This document shows, one piece after another, positions 1-12,260 of a stretch of DNA of 64,000 nt. Source of the DNA: Podocnemis expansa (taxonomy: Eukaryota > Chordata > Testudines > Podocnemididae); NCBI GenBank assembly GCA_007922195.1, contig ML682090.1:1477411-1541410 (forward strand), given 5' to 3'. Below the pieces are notes generated by a model that searched no databases, was not told the origin of the DNA, and was given only the letters and a program-made list of their open reading frames with translations. Every line of letters starts with the position of its first letter. The first letter of the stretch is position 1. The position numbers and the translations under genes are program-made.

Positions 1-59
1 GGGGGGGGGCAGGTTTTACTTTTTTGAAATGATGATTCTTATTTTGAAAGGACGAGGTC

Positions 60-157
60 CGTCCTTTCGAAATAAGAAAACATCATGTAGACCTAATTTA
101 TTTTATTTCGAAATAACGAGTGTTATTTTGAAATAAAAGTGCTGTGTAGACGTGCCC
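60..157. mobile_element. Partial DNA-transposon (MITE-like) remnant with TTTCGAAAT palindromes
   Basis: Contains repeated TATTTCGAAATAA-type palindromes and ends in TGTGTAGACGTGCCC. This resembles the TGTAGACATACCC-type terminus of hAT-like elements seen elsewhere in this window. The left end lies at or beyond the window edge. Confidence 0.5.
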
Positions 158-192
158 AACGATGATCTATGCTCTTCTCCTTTTGGACAAGG

Positions 193-247
<55 letters not shown>

Positions 248-249
248 AA
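193..249 (+). repeat. (GAAA)n microsatellite
   Basis: About 14 uninterrupted GAAA units. Overlapping open frames rich in Lys/Glu/Arg are a by-product of it. Confidence 0.98.
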
Positions 250-1464
250 TTACTGCAGAATTGTCCCATCCATTAATTGTTCACAAGTCCCACCTAACAC
301 CCTCCATAACAGCAATGCGAGGCCTATGCCAAGCTAAACTTATTCCCATCTGATGCACCCAAGTTCTTCTCTCACGCTTTCTGCGTCTCCCCCTCCCAAC
401 TCCGATGCCCCAGTTCTTCAGGGGCCAACATCTCGGCCTGCATTTAGGAACCATCTGACCACTAGCTGACCCTTTCTTTTGAAACCTCTCCCATCAGCGG
501 AGGAGAGAACAGCTAGGGGTCAGAGAGGGTCACGCTGCTGCTAAAACTGTCCTCTGAAATAATTTCCCCTGCCAGAAAGTATCAAAGCAACAGGGGCAGG
601 GCGACCCCAGGAGCAGGGCAGGGTGTTGAGGGGGCAGGGGGCTGTTGAATGGCTGCACTGTTTGCTCTCTTGAGGTGGGGGCGGGTTGTGTGGGGTTAAT
701 ATACTCTTGCCATATGTGCTACAAATGTTCATTAAGTACTTAAACAACTGGAGGAGAGGCAGGTTTCTTTCTCAAGCAGGGATCATGTCAGGCCGTTAGT
801 CACCGCCTCAAATTAGTCGGCTGATCCGCTGGTGAATAGGGCCTCCAGAGGGGAGGGAGGGAGGGTGTAAAATGTCAGAGCTACTCCTTTGTCCCCATTA
901 ATAAGCCACTGCAAGGCTGTGATGCTCTGGAATCTTTCCCCTGCCCCACATCCAGTGTCGCCAAGTCTCGTGATTTTTGTCCTGAGTCTCATGATAATTA
1001 TTGTTTTCCTTAAAACTCCAGCTCCTGGAGTCATGTGAGCATGTCAGGATTTCAGCCGTCTTTCTTACAGCAAAAGGTCGGTTTCTAGCCCTCATGGCTG
1101 GTGAGACAGCTTTGAAATGTGGCCTCAGTGCACCCTGCAGGCTCAAAAAACAGAAGATGAATGTAATGAACATGGAATCTAGCATTTTTATGGAATCCCA
1201 CAATTTTTGGTGAGCCTGACCCTTGATTTTTGAATGGTCGGCGTTGACAGTTCTGCAACAGGCAATTATCTTCCAGTTGCCCCATTGTAAAGTCAGTGGC
1301 ACTTTGGCAGCAGGAGCAGGAGCAGATAGCAGCCTCCCTGAGCCACATTACTGCACCTAGAGCATGGCAGGGCTTGGATCCAGGTATATGGGTTTTTGAG
1401 CCATCCCAAACCATCCTGCAAGCCTAAAGAGGCTTTTGCTTTTTGGAAGATGCCTACATTATTT

Positions 1465-1479
1465 GGGGGGGGGGGGGGG
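1465..1479 (+). repeat. Poly-G run
   Basis: A homopolymer of 15 G bases. Its length is likely unreliable in an assembly. Confidence 0.95.
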
Positions 1480-2149
1480 ATAGCTGCTTTGAGATACTCA
1501 CAGCCAGCTTGGCAGAGAAGCCGGGCACGCCTGGGTCCCATCGACTTGAGGGTGCGGCTGTGCAATCAGTTGATGGGTCTTCTGCGATCCCACCTATCAT
1601 CAGGGATTTGGTTTTGTAGTTCATTGGAGGGGAGGGGGGCGACTCAGAGTAGAGAGTGCCCCCTGTGGGGCCAACTGCCCTACTCACTGCAGTAATGGGG
1701 TATAGCAGCAGGGGAGGAGCATTGACTCAGTGGACAGAGCACTCCCTACTGAGTCAATGATGCTGCCTTTTGCTGTTCCCACATTTATTATTATTGTATG
1801 ACTTACCACAGCATCGAGAAGCCTCAGTCATGGACCATAATACCAGGTGCTGTACAAAGTGCAGAGGCAGAGCTGGAGGGGGACCTGCCAAGAAACAATG
1901 AGCTTATCCTGATGGGTCATGGTAACCACACCCCTGCTTGCCAAGGTTTTTTCAAAGCATCGCAGCAAAGGGAATGCAGCAGTGTTGCAGAGGCAATGGG
2001 GGGCATGCCTCCTAAATGTGAGGGGCGGCACAAGAGAAAGCCCAGAGGGGCTTGTTTGAAAACGTAACATGCAGGTGACGGAGGCTGGTGCGTGGGAGAA
2101 ACTATGTGGGAGGACAGGCCAGAGAAAGTCTTGAATGAGGAGATAATAA

Positions 2150-2345
2150 AAATCCCTAGCTCTTAGCTAGGGTCATTTTGCAACAGATCTCAAAGCACCA
2201 GGTTCAATTAATTATCCCCATTGTACAGATGGAGGAACTGAGGCACAGAGCAGAGGAACGTGACTTGTGTGAGGTCACCGAGCAGGCCAGTGGCAGGGCT
2301 AAAGAACAGGACAGTTTCCTGCCATTCTGTTCAGTGCTCTACTCG
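2150..2345 (+). mobile_element. MIR/CORE-like SINE fragment
   Basis: TGTACAGATGGAGGAACTGA, then GAGGCACAGAG, GTGACTTGTGTGAGGTCACC and CAGTGGCAGGGCTA follow the order of the conserved MIR core in the + orientation. It is diverged, without visible target duplication. Confidence 0.7.
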
Positions 2346-2764
2346 CTGAAGTGATGAAGGGCAGACCCTCACTTCACCCTTCCCACCACTGCTCCAGCCT
2401 GACTAGCATCTGCAGGTGTGAGCTTCATGCTCTGTTGCAGTGGAGCTGACCTGGGGTGTGTTTCCTCAGTGCACACGCCAGCAGCAATTACCAGGGCCAG
2501 GGGACGAGCAGCCAGGTGGCTGTGGGCAAAGCAATCCCAGCTCAGGGTGGAAAGTGTCAAGCAAACACGTCCCATGTCTCACGCCTTGCAATGTATCTAC
2601 AGGCCATTAGCCAGGAATCTGCCCACCAGCTGGCCCCTAATGCTTGACCTGCTTGACTGGATTTTTTTTGTGCTGACTGACCAGAATGATTGATAATTGG
2701 CTGGCCCCATGCTCCTGCCAGGACTGCAAGAGAGAGAGAAAGAGAGATGGGAGGTCTCTTGTGC

Positions 2765-3060
2765 ACATGCACACACATAACACGTGCAAACAGACAAGTG
2801 TGCAAAGGAATACATGCACGCATATGCAAACAAGTGTTTGCGCGTGTGCACGCACCCCCCCCGTACATACACATATATATTCATGCATGCACACTTGTAC
2901 ACACATATTGTATGCACACCCACCCATATGCACAAACACACATATATATAATGCGCAGTTATGTACACACACGTGCATGCATACACTCATGGGTGGGTAT
3001 AATTGCTTATATGAGCACATGCATGCACACGCATACACATGTGCACACACACACACACGT
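2765..3060 (+). repeat. Degenerate (CA)n-rich tract
   Basis: Nearly 300 bases of alternating CA/TG/TA with interruptions such as ACACATATATAT and GCATGCACAC. This alternating purine-pyrimidine sequence generates long Cys/His/Thr open frames on both strands that are not genes. Confidence 0.95.
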
Positions 3061-3430
3061 GCTTCTGCAGTGCTATGCATACACTCACGTGCCCACATTC
3101 CTTTTGCAACAGGACTTCCTCATTCAGGCCAGCTGGACAAACTTTCCCCCCACTAAGAGTCATCAAAATCTCAGACCTGGCTCTCAGTCATACTCAGGCC
3201 CTGCCAAGCTACTCTAGCAGTGCCAAGGGGCCTTAGAGTGGTCAGAAACACCTCCCTGCACAGATGTCTTCCCAGATGCAGTGGAGCTGGTACAAGGGCC
3301 TTGTTCCTATCAGCAGGGCAGTGGCTCAGGGACACTAGATGGGCCAGAAGACAAGGCGCTACAGCTATTCTCTGATTCTCAGGGCCCATGGGAACTAAGA
3401 ATAAATTAGTGCAGCCCTAATGTGGGTGGG

Positions 3431-3453
3431 TAGATAGATAGATAGATAGATAG
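3431..3453 (+). repeat. (TAGA)n microsatellite
   Basis: Between five and six perfect TAGA units. Confidence 0.95.
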
Positions 3454-5265
3454 GATTCTTGTTATCCATAAGGATTTCTGATAAAGATGAACCAATCATT
3501 CTCATCTTATGAGAAGCTGCCAAGTATTTTCCCTGACTAGTCGTTATTTATTCATTCCTGCCATGCAATTGGTTACCAAAATCACATGACACTCTTTCTG
3601 CTCCCTCACTGGACGACTGAACCACTTTAAGAATGGAGAGTTGTCGATTGCACTTTCTGTTCTACAAGCCATCAACGGGGCTAATATTCACACGCTTTTT
3701 GAGAGCCCTAAACATGCTCACAGGTGCCCAGCAGCCATTTGAATATAATCCTGTGATTCATGGCAAAATGAACTCAGTGCCGTGTTCTGACAACTCTGCA
3801 TGTTCCAAAATCATGGGTACAGTGGACTCCAAAGATACTGAACTCAGTTCAATAAGATTTAATTTACGTCAGCAAAGTTTGTCCAGGATATTTTCATAAG
3901 TATCACAAGCTTCCCCAAAACTCATTAAAATTAAGCAAATATGGGGTCTTTTATATTTGTCGTCAGCTGTTAGAGGTCTTATGGATCATGTTTTCAAGCT
4001 TCTATACATTTTTCTAAAAATGAAAGCTGAAATTCTAATATCACATGACTCTACCTGTTGGGAGCTTAAAATCTCAAGATCTATGACAACATCATGACAG
4101 TTGGCAACACTGCTATATGTTCATACCATGAACACAAAGATGTGTCATTAAAAACATAAGACGCTATTGCTGGAAGAAGTAAACAGTTTTGTTTCTTATA
4201 ATTTAGAATGATAACACACAGAAGGCCCAAACCAGAGAGAGAAAAAACAGGCTGCTGCCAAATACAGAGAAACTTGTCTCACTCCAACTTGCTTTAACGC
4301 TGGCTCTTTCCAGATTGACTCTGCTTGCACACTTTGCTACACCAGAGCCCTCTAGCCTGCAAGCAAGGAACAAATCCTCCCAGAATTAAAGCAATAGCTT
4401 ATAATGCTAACAGATACCACAGCTGCAAACCCAGCCTGATATCTATCATTCCCTTTACACTTTGCACTGCTGTTGTTTATTTTGCTAGTCCTAGCAACAT
4501 TGCTTGTGTGATTCTCATTTGCTGGCCAATCCTGCCAGCATCTTTCTGCTGTCTCTTTTCATTACCTCCAATTACACAGCTGCGCCACTGCACTGCACCT
4601 TGTGCTATCATTTTGCACCCATTTCCCAGAGATGTAAATAGCTACATAGCTGTGGCTGAGAGTAGAATCTGAATTTATACTTATGGCGCTGAGAACAAAA
4701 ATTTACTGTTTTCTTCCCTTTTTCTTTACTGTGCTGTTGAGCTGTCCCAAAAACAGATGTCATGCTCTTGAAAGCCTCTCTCACATTCGCCATTTCCTTT
4801 ATCTCACTGATTTAAGGTGCTATTCTTTCTCTCCTGTGATTCTGATTTTTTGGCGTTCGCCAGTTTTGAGACTCAGCCTCAGCTAGGGGGAAGGTGTCCC
4901 ACTAGCACTGGGCATACCCAGAGCTAGCTGTTTTATTTATTTGTATTTCTGTCATTCCTTGAGGCCACATCTGAGATAAGGTCCTCTTGCACTAGTTGCT
5001 GCACATACATGTTTTAAGACCCCCCTGCCTGTCTTTTCAAAGGAATCAAAGAGCATTCGGCCACCAGCTCCCTGGGCTTTCTTTGAATATTGCCAACCTA
5101 AAAGAGACCAGGACTGTGTTCTGCCTTTTGGCCTTCATGCAACCAAAACAACACAAAGACCCACTGGATCACAAATAGCTGTGTTTACTAAACACACAGG
5201 GACATGCACACTATTCAAAGGCTAGTGCAACAAGCGCCACTAGATGGCTCACACACTATGCACAG

Positions 5266-5430
5266 ATCCCCTGTAGCTGTGTTAGTCTAGTTCAGCAAAA
5301 CAGACAGGGAGTCCTGTGGCATTTTTAAAGACTAACAAAGCTATTTAACACATAAGCCATGGGTTCTGCCCATGAAAGCTCATGCTGTAAATAAATTTGT
5401 CCATCTTTAGAAGTGCCATAGGACTCCTAA
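5266..5430. mobile_element. Turtle-type dispersed SINE-like repeat, family A
   Basis: Contains TAGCTGTGTTAGTCTAGTTC, then AGTCCTGTGGCA, AAAGACTAACAAA and the GAAAGCTCATG motif, the order of a repeat seen about ten times in this window. A reverse piece ending in GTGCCATAGGACTCC follows, so two copies may be nested. Confidence 0.7.
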
Positions 5431-6392
5431 CAGAGTTGCCACCCTGATGCCATGCAGGACAGGTTGGGATATGAAACAGGTGCACAGAGAGGAGGAGAAG
5501 GAGAGGCAGCTTCTGTGTGTCACACAGCCCAGATGGGACAGGAACCTAAATGCCCTGATAGGTGAGTACCCTACCCACTGGACAACATGGCACCCCAAGC
5601 TAGCTCAGGGAGGTGGATGGGGGGGTGCACTAATTTAAACACACTTTCCAGTGATCAGGCTACAGCCACCTGGTGTTGCATCATTGCCCCTGCTCCATGC
5701 TTCTCACATCTGTGGTGCAGGGCTGGGCTGCAACAGCGAGGTGGCAATGGTATTTCTCCTTCTCTGGTATCTTCAGGTGTTGCTGAGCTCAGGAAAAAAA
5801 ACCTCAGCTGAGGGGCAGGGTGGGGAGGTGAACAGCAGGCCATGGGGGGGCTCTGCCTCCCTGGGGCAGCTGGAATGCAGGGGCTGAGGAATGCGCAGAA
5901 GGCGTGACCGAACATGTCATGCAAAGGGCACTGGGGGTTGTGACCTTTGCCGGGGGAGTGGAGGCGAGCGGGGAAGACAAGGGAGCCCCTTGTTTTGCTT
6001 CTGACAACAAGGAGGACTGTTCTGTGAGAGGACGGGATCATGTGCCATGGGGAGGACGGGGGGAGGGTCTGAGGCTGAGCTGCAAGGAACCCCGGCACGC
6101 GCCACTACCAGGAGCAATTGCCCACGCCAGTGTCCGGGAAAGCAATGAGGTCAAGGAGGCGAGTGGGACGTTGGGAGGCTGAAGGGCCAGAAGACACAGG
6201 CCCTAGGAAGTGTGGGACAACAGTGGAGGACTATCCAAGCATGAACTTTAGTTATGTACTTGCAGCAAAGCAGAAAAGCTGGGCTTGTACCTGTACTCCT
6301 GAATGAACCAGCCAGTCCCTGCTCTGTGTGAAGGCTGGTGCAGGCACATAGCAGAGGGCTTTGTGTGTGGATGCTCAAGGGCATGGGCTTGA

Positions 6393-6435
6393 ACATGTGT
6401 CAGAGCCCATATCCATACTACACAGTAGACGTACC
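6393..6435. mobile_element. Terminal fragment of a hAT-like MITE
   Basis: Ends in ACACAGTAGACGTACCC, matching the terminus found at several places in the window. Only this end is recognisable. Confidence 0.35.
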
Positions 6436-6446
6436 CTTAGGTAAAA

Positions 6447-6552
6447 AAAATAAGCAAGGAGTTATGTAGTACTTTAAGACTAACTGATTTATTTTTCGCA
6501 TGAGCTTTCATGGGAGAAAATCCCACTTCATCAGATGCTTCGAAGATGGGTG
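6447..6552 (+). mobile_element. Family A SINE-like repeat
   Basis: CAAGGAGTTATGTAGTACTT, GACTAACTGATTTATTTTTC, GCATGAGCTTTCATGGGAGA and CCCACTTCATCAGATGC appear in the family order. The 5' part is missing. Confidence 0.7.
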
Positions 6553-7489
6553 AACTTGCAGCACACGCTTATATATGGGCCTGGGTGGCTAGCTCATCTC
6601 CACAGTGATATATTTAGCAAATTAGCTAGTGTGTGTCTGTCTCCTTGAGCTGGGAGGCACGCTCTCTCAGCCACAGCATAGCCATACCCTTAGAGGCAAA
6701 GCAGCTGCAAGGCTGAGAAAATCAGATTGAAGAGGAGAAATAGGGAGCGGGAATGACTTGAACCCAGGACATGTGCGTGCAGAATTCAGGCTGGGTCACT
6801 ATTTGGTTGCACGCTAGGTTTAAGACACAGTAACTTGAGGGAGTGCTCATTCTCCAGGGAAAGGCAACAGGGCTGAGGTGCAGGTGAGAGATGAGCCCAT
6901 TGGTTCCAATGGAGCAATGCTGATTTACACCAGTGAGACCAGGTGCCTTCGAGTTAAAAGGGAAATGACTGCATCACAGAGACCAGACCTCCTTCTAGTC
7001 ATGTTCCCTACACTACAGTCTGGTCCCAGGCGATCTGTTTTAAAAGTCCTTATCCCCCCAGTATTTGTGCGGATCACTCCGACATCTCAATACCAGCAAG
7101 TTTAGCTCAATATTCAGAGTCTATTTTCCTTTCATTCATTTTGACCCTTTATTTTCCCCTTGGGAGTAATGGGTTGTAGCCAGGGCTTCTCCGATTATCC
7201 CCAGTGGTGAAATCTAAGAGAGGGTTCTGGGGTGAAATATGGCGGGGGGGGACTGGGAATTTTCCCAAGCTCGGCCAATTACCAAAACACCTGTTGTTGG
7301 ATAACTCAGCCCTGATGTCCAGTCAGTCTATTTAACAGTGGCTTTACCTGCTCTGTGGGGTCTTGGGGCCAATCAATGTTTTCCAAAAGCGCAGAGGGGC
7401 AGTGAGCTTAGATGGATCATTTGGGCAGATGACATTCCACGCCTTTTCTAGCGTATGTGAGAAACTGCCCAGCCAGTGGAGCTGGTAAG

Positions 7490-7845
7490 AAATTCTTGTC
7501 AAAACATTCTTCTCAAAAGTAAATGAGGTTTTTTCGCTGACACTGAAACATTTAGAAAAAAATGTCAGGGGTGGCAAAGTTTCACCTTGTGGGAAAAAGC
7601 CCCAAGTGAAACATTTGAATAGGGCTAAAACTTTTTCTAAAAGGAACCGTTGGATTTTTCACTTAGAAATGAAATTCAACAATTTTTAAAAAACCCAGCC
7701 CAAGCCAAAGAGAACTGCAGATAGTGTAAAAAAATTAAAAGGCCAGAATGGGAACAAAACATTTTGAGCAACTGAAAACAAAACTTTCACTTGAAATTTC
7801 ATGTCCTGGGTAATTTTGACAAGTTTTAGTTTAATGGACCTGTTG
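7490..7845. repeat. AT-rich degenerate repeat block (GAAA/TTTT-rich)
   Basis: About 350 bases dominated by AAAATTTT, TTTCAC and GAAAC words, resembling blocks near 38.6, 41.2, 44.4, 46.9 and 52.3 kb. The family is unknown to me; some similarity is compositional. Confidence 0.4.
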
Positions 7846-7849
7846 GGAA

Positions 7850-8070
7850 GGAAGGAATTTACTTCATCCGGTTGTGTTGAGGCTGGACCAAGAATACCAA
7901 GGCCATCCCTGACAGGGGTCTGTCTAACTCAAACTTAAAAGCCTCTAATGAAAACACCACCCTTGGAAACCTGTTTCAGTGCTTACCCAACCTTACAGCT
8001 AGAAACTGCTTCCTAGCATGTGACCTATATTTCTCTAATTCCTAAATCGCTACATTTCTAAGTGGAATAG
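7850..8070 (-). mobile_element. CR1/L3-type LINE 3' fragment
   Basis: CATCCCTGACAGGGGTCTGT, CTCTAATGAAAACACC, CCTTGGAAACCTGTTTCAGT and AGCTAGAAACTGCTTCCTA correspond in reverse complement to the end of a CR1-like reverse-transcriptase frame (the WNxLPREVV and FKxxLD region). The fragment is decayed. Confidence 0.65.
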
Positions 8071-8398
8071 TGTGAAATTGTGTTTCCTGCCAGCACACTT
8101 CCCACTTGCAATGTAGACACAAGAGAGGGGTGGAAAGGGCTAGGTCTAGCCAGCCAGCCAATTGATGTGTGTCAGATGAAGCTGGCAGGGCAGAGCAGAG
8201 CAAGGGTCTGATGTGGCCATGGTCCTGTGGACTTGGGGATACATGGGCTATAGTATGAAGGCTTCGGGAAGTGAGAGTCTAGTTTGGTGGTAAGGCCTGG
8301 AAGCTGGCAGGTGGAAGTTCTCACCCAAACATCAGAGACCGCTATGCAAGCAACATTGGCCTCTGTTTGCTGAACAAAGATCTCTTTCCTACAACTCT

Positions 8399-8612
8399 GC
8401 CGGCCAGCTGTATCACTGGTTGCTAATGAGACCGGAGCGCCAGGGGTGGGAAAAATGATAAGTTCCTCTTCGCCGTCGCCACATCAGCAACACGAAAGGG
8501 CGAACGCCGTTTGCGAAGCTGGCGCTGACGCCCGGCCCTCCTGTTTCCTTGTCAGCCAGGGAGTTAATTATGAGGTTAAAAATATTGCTTGGGCCGGCGT
8601 CACCGGGTGGGA
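8399..8612. promoter_or_regulatory. Candidate distal regulatory element (CpG-dense, non-repeat)
   Basis: About 210 bases contain roughly 17 CpG, far more than the flanking sequence. No repeat family is recognisable and no coding frame is convincing. It includes GTTAATTATGAGG at 8563-8575, which resembles homeodomain/HNF1-type sites. It lies 18 kb upstream of the promoter. Preserved CpG in otherwise CpG-poor DNA suggests constraint or an unmethylated element; this is inference. Confidence 0.4.
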
Positions 8613-8924
8613 TTGATCTGTTCCTGTGTTGACCTTGTGTCCTCGCTCCCCTGCCACCAGAGTCCCCTCTCCGCCTCTTGTTTGTTTTGGCACTTTTCTG
8701 GGATCAACAACCTCTCCCTCCTGTGGGCCCCTGTGGAGAGGGGTCTAGAAAGGTTAGCTCAGCAGGGACTCCGAGCTCTGGGAAGTCTGAGTCACAGCCC
8801 TCCTCCAGGCGCCATCATCTTTGGCAGATGGCTCTAGGGTGGGAGAGGCCACCGGGGTGGGGGTGAAGTTAAGGCTAAACAGTGCTGGAAGCTACCTACG
8901 CACCAGGATCCCAGGGACAGAACT

Positions 8925-9012
8925 AACATTACCACTGGGTGGGAGCCGCTGAGATCAGGGCCTCTTTTGTGCTAGGTGCTGCACAGACACAGAAAGGGAG
9001 ACAGTGTCTCCC
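8925..9012 (+). mobile_element. MIR-like SINE tail fragment
   Basis: GAGATCAGGGCCTCTTTTGT and GCTAGGTGCTGCACAGACAC match a recurrent SINE segment also seen near 36.4 and 54.6 kb. Confidence 0.5.
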
Positions 9013-9014
9013 CC

Positions 9015-9263
9015 ACCTGGGGTACATCTGCTTTGCATGGGAAGATGTGAGTAGAGCAATGGCTGGTAGCTTTGCATTCAGTTAGCTTGGGATACAAAAG
9101 CAGTGTAGATGCAGCAGCAGGAGAACAACATCGGGGATCCATAACTGCTCATCTTGCTTGCCCATGCGGTGCTTCCTTGTCTGCACTGCTGTTGGCACCC
9201 ATGCTAGCTAGATTAAGGCAAACACGGGTTCGCTGCAATGTCAGGCAGTGTAGACACACCCTG
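9015..9263. mobile_element. hAT-like MITE
   Basis: Starts with CTGGGGTACATCTGCTTTGC and ends with GGCAGTGTAGACACACCCTG, imperfect terminal inverted repeats. It has no coding capacity. Confidence 0.5.
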
Positions 9264-9370
9264 AGAACCTCCATTCTGAATAGTCACCCCCATTTCATAG
9301 GGGAGGAACCCAGACATACAGGATATTGCACCTAAACAACAAACCAACTCCGTGACAGTGAGTCTTAGAG

Positions 9371-9516
9371 TCTGGGTACGCTCCAGCCTGAACCTAGACA
9401 TCGACACTTATTTTTTGCCCCACTGCACTAGCCCAAGTCAGCGGACCTAGGCTCTGAGACTCATGGCTCTGTGTCATTTTTTTTTTCTTTTTTTTTTTGC
9501 AATGTAGACATACCCA
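9371..9516. mobile_element. hAT-like MITE
   Basis: Starts TCTGGGTACGC and ends TGCAATGTAGACATACCCAGA, inverted-repeat termini of the same type as the previous element. An internal T-rich run is present. No clear 8-bp target duplication. Confidence 0.5.
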
Positions 9517-9694
9517 GACACCCTGCAGCTAGTAGCGAGGACTTCCAACTGTGTGGAGACAGGCTTCTGCTAGAAAAGCCTGGGCTCACAGGCTAAAAAT
9601 AGCAGGGTGGCTGGCTGGCGGCCTTCTTACTACTCCTCCCTCAAAATGGGCTCATCCATCCACTCCCAAAGCCTTAGTTTTCAAGGCCAACCTG

Positions 9695-9830
9695 AGGCAT
9701 AAGATCTTTGAGGCAGGATGTGACTTTGGGGTCTATATTTGTACAGCACCTAGCACAGTGGGGTCCTGGTTCATAATGGCAGCTACCATAATTCACTTAA
9801 TAAATGATAATAGTAGTCCCTTATGCTCTG
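9695..9830. mobile_element. MIR-like SINE 3' segment
   Basis: AAGATCTTTGAGGCAGGATG, TTTGTACAGCACCTAGCACA and GGGGTCCTGGTTCATAATGG form the conserved tail of a SINE common in reptiles. AATAAATGATAATA follows. Confidence 0.55.
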
Positions 9831-11699
9831 ACTGCACGGTCTAACCCCAATCCTTCTCTGAACGCCACATGGTCCAGAGAGACAGGATGGTGTGACTCAG
9901 TGAGAGCTCCTCAGGGCAGGCCAGGAAGCGGTGACCAGGACAACCTTTCCCTGTCCCATGGGGTCCTTTGGTGCCTGGATCCCACCCACTCACTTTGCCC
10001 TGGGGAGAGCCTCCCATGGGGCAAGCCACCAGCACCAAACTGTTCCTTGGCTTCATGAGCTGTTTACACAAAGGACACTGTTGCGCTACCAGCTGTCTCT
10101 GGGGGCTATAGAGGCTTCCAAGCAGGGTATGGTCTCTGGTAAACAGTAGAGACCAAAGCTGGGGCTTGAACTGTGGAGAAGCTTCATTATGGTTGGGTTT
10201 GTTTTTTTTTTTTTCTTTCCTAAGCCCCTCCTGTCCCAGGCAGACTGTGATTCCAGTTCCTCTGACAGACAACAATCTTGGACTGTCCCTTCTCTGTCTG
10301 ATTTGGTCATCTTCTCTCACTAAGATGATGGTGACACTGTGTTTAAAGGGCTTTGGCACCAATGATACAGGCCTGGGAGTGAAGCAGTCAGGTTTCCTTT
10401 ACAGCTGTGTCACTGCCTTACCAGGTGAGGTCACTTTTCCTCTCTGTTTCCTCCATCGACACTTGCCAGTTCCTTATAACAGACAGAACCAAAAATCCCA
10501 GAACAGAGCCATCATGAATTCCAGGGGGCTGGATCTGAGCATCTGGGAGCTCTTTTAACAGGCGGTACAGAAGATAGTCCTGTCTCTTTAAACCCCCTCC
10601 CTGTGCTGGCCACGCTGCACTCATTCTGCCCTCTGGGTTCAGCTGGCTCCTTGGGACCCTGAAAACTTTCCTTCCAGCCATCAGCTCCAGCCAAGTGTTA
10701 ACTCAAGGTGTCAGCCCAGGTCATAAATTACAGCTGGATCCCATTCTTCTGCCTGGGCCTGACCCAGCCGTGACACCGACCCTGTCTTCCATTGCTCAGG
10801 GCTGCGGCAGTTGCTGCTGTCATACACCGGCCCCCTTTATCAGGAGAAAGCCAAGGGATTGTTTTCATTCCTTCAGGGGCTTGGTTGTTTTGCGGATCAC
10901 CCAGAGTGGCTGGTTGAAAATGGTGGCTGCCCCCAACCCCGATCCCCCACCAACACTCTTCCGGCCTTTAAAAACACAGCATGAAATCCACCATCCATCA
11001 CCCTCCACGTCCGACGGCCCTGTCCAGGTGGGAATGTGTGTGTGGGTTTTTCTATTTATAGCTGGCTCTGGAGGATGGTGGGTTCCATCCCTGGAGGGCT
11101 ATTTGGGACCAGTGGACTGGGAGGCGTTTTGTGGTTGAAGGCGTCACAGTCCGGCAGTGTGGAGAGGGGTGGAGGACGCGTAATGGGGCTAAGGGAATAC
11201 AGGACAGGTTAGAGATATGTAGATGGCATCGTCTCTAAGACAAGGGACCCACCATGGGCTGAGGACTGAAAGCTTCTCTTGTCAGACAGCCCTGCATGAT
11301 GTGAATTTGCAAGGTCCCGGTCCAGTGCCTAAGTGAACAGACTTCCACATCTTGCAGTGGGGAGCCCTGACAGAGGGGCCGATGATGGGATGAGCCACAA
11401 AACTTGAGCTAGAGACCCCTCTGGCTACGTGTGTCAGCAGGAGTGCGACTTGCTCTGCATTTGGTGGATACCCAGAGAGCCCTGACTGTCCAGCTCTTGC
11501 TGAAAACAGTGGAAGGCAGGGCCCTATCTCCTGACATTGCTGAGAACCTCTTAGGTCCTGATGAAGCCATCAGGAATATGGGTGGGGGTAGGAGCTTTGT
11601 CGAGCCTGTTACGTGGTGTGGCATTTAGGGCGCTAGACTGGGCCTCAAGGTACATGGGTGCTGTTGCTGTGTCAGCCACTCCTCTGCTTGCCCTCTTCC

Positions 11700-11815
11700 C
11701 ACATATGGTCCATGGTGCCTCTTGATTGCAAGCTCCTAGGGCCAGGGAATCGCTCTTGCCGTGTGTGTGGGCTGAGCACCTGGGGGTGCCTGGTATTACA
11801 AATCATAATAAAACG
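11700..11815 (+). mobile_element. MIR-like SINE 3' segment
   Basis: TTGATTGCAAGCTCCTAGGG, GGGCTGAGCACCTGGG and CATAATAAAACG follow the same order as the tail at 9.7 kb, more diverged. Confidence 0.4.
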
Positions 11816-11817
11816 AA

Positions 11818-12260
11818 TGGGTATGTCTACACTTAGAGCTGAATTCGAACTGATTGTCATCAATTCAAATTCTATTAAGTGCATGGGCACATTCGCTTTC
11901 ATCAATTCAAACTGAGGAACTCCTCAGTTCAAACTGATGAAAGCTGACTTAGAATTTGTCAAACCTCATTTGACTTTGAAGTCGCAGTCAATTCGAACTG
12001 AGTAATTCAAATTGATGCAGTGTGGCCGTGTTAGTTCGAATTACTCAGTTCAAATTGACCATCTTGCCACACTTCCCATGGTGCTCCATCCTCCAATTTG
12101 AATTGGCAAGTCCAGTCCATGGACATGCCAATTTGAATTGGATTTTCTAGTGTGGCCATGTCAATTTGAATTGACTGAATTCGAATGAATAATTATTAGG
12201 TTGAATGGACTAATTCAAATTCAGTAATTTGAATTGAAACTCTAAGTGTAGAAATAGCCA
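11818..12260. mobile_element. TTCGAA/AATTTGAATT-rich MITE with terminal inverted repeats
   Basis: Begins TGGGTATGTCTACACTTAGA and ends TCTAAGTGTAGAAATAGCCA, inverted relative to each other. The interior is built of recurring AATTCGAACTGA and CAATTTGAATTG words able to fold back. No open frame of note. The two sites next to the termini do not match, so no target duplication is seen. Confidence 0.7.

Noticed and set aside
152..353. Lys/Glu-rich small open frames
   Set aside because: They are translations of the GAAA microsatellite.
2637..3217. Cys/His-rich open frames on both strands
   Set aside because: They are translations of the degenerate CA/TG tract.
10695..11138. 147-codon open frame in upstream DNA
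   Set aside because: No domain, signal or splice context, and no similarity that I recognise.
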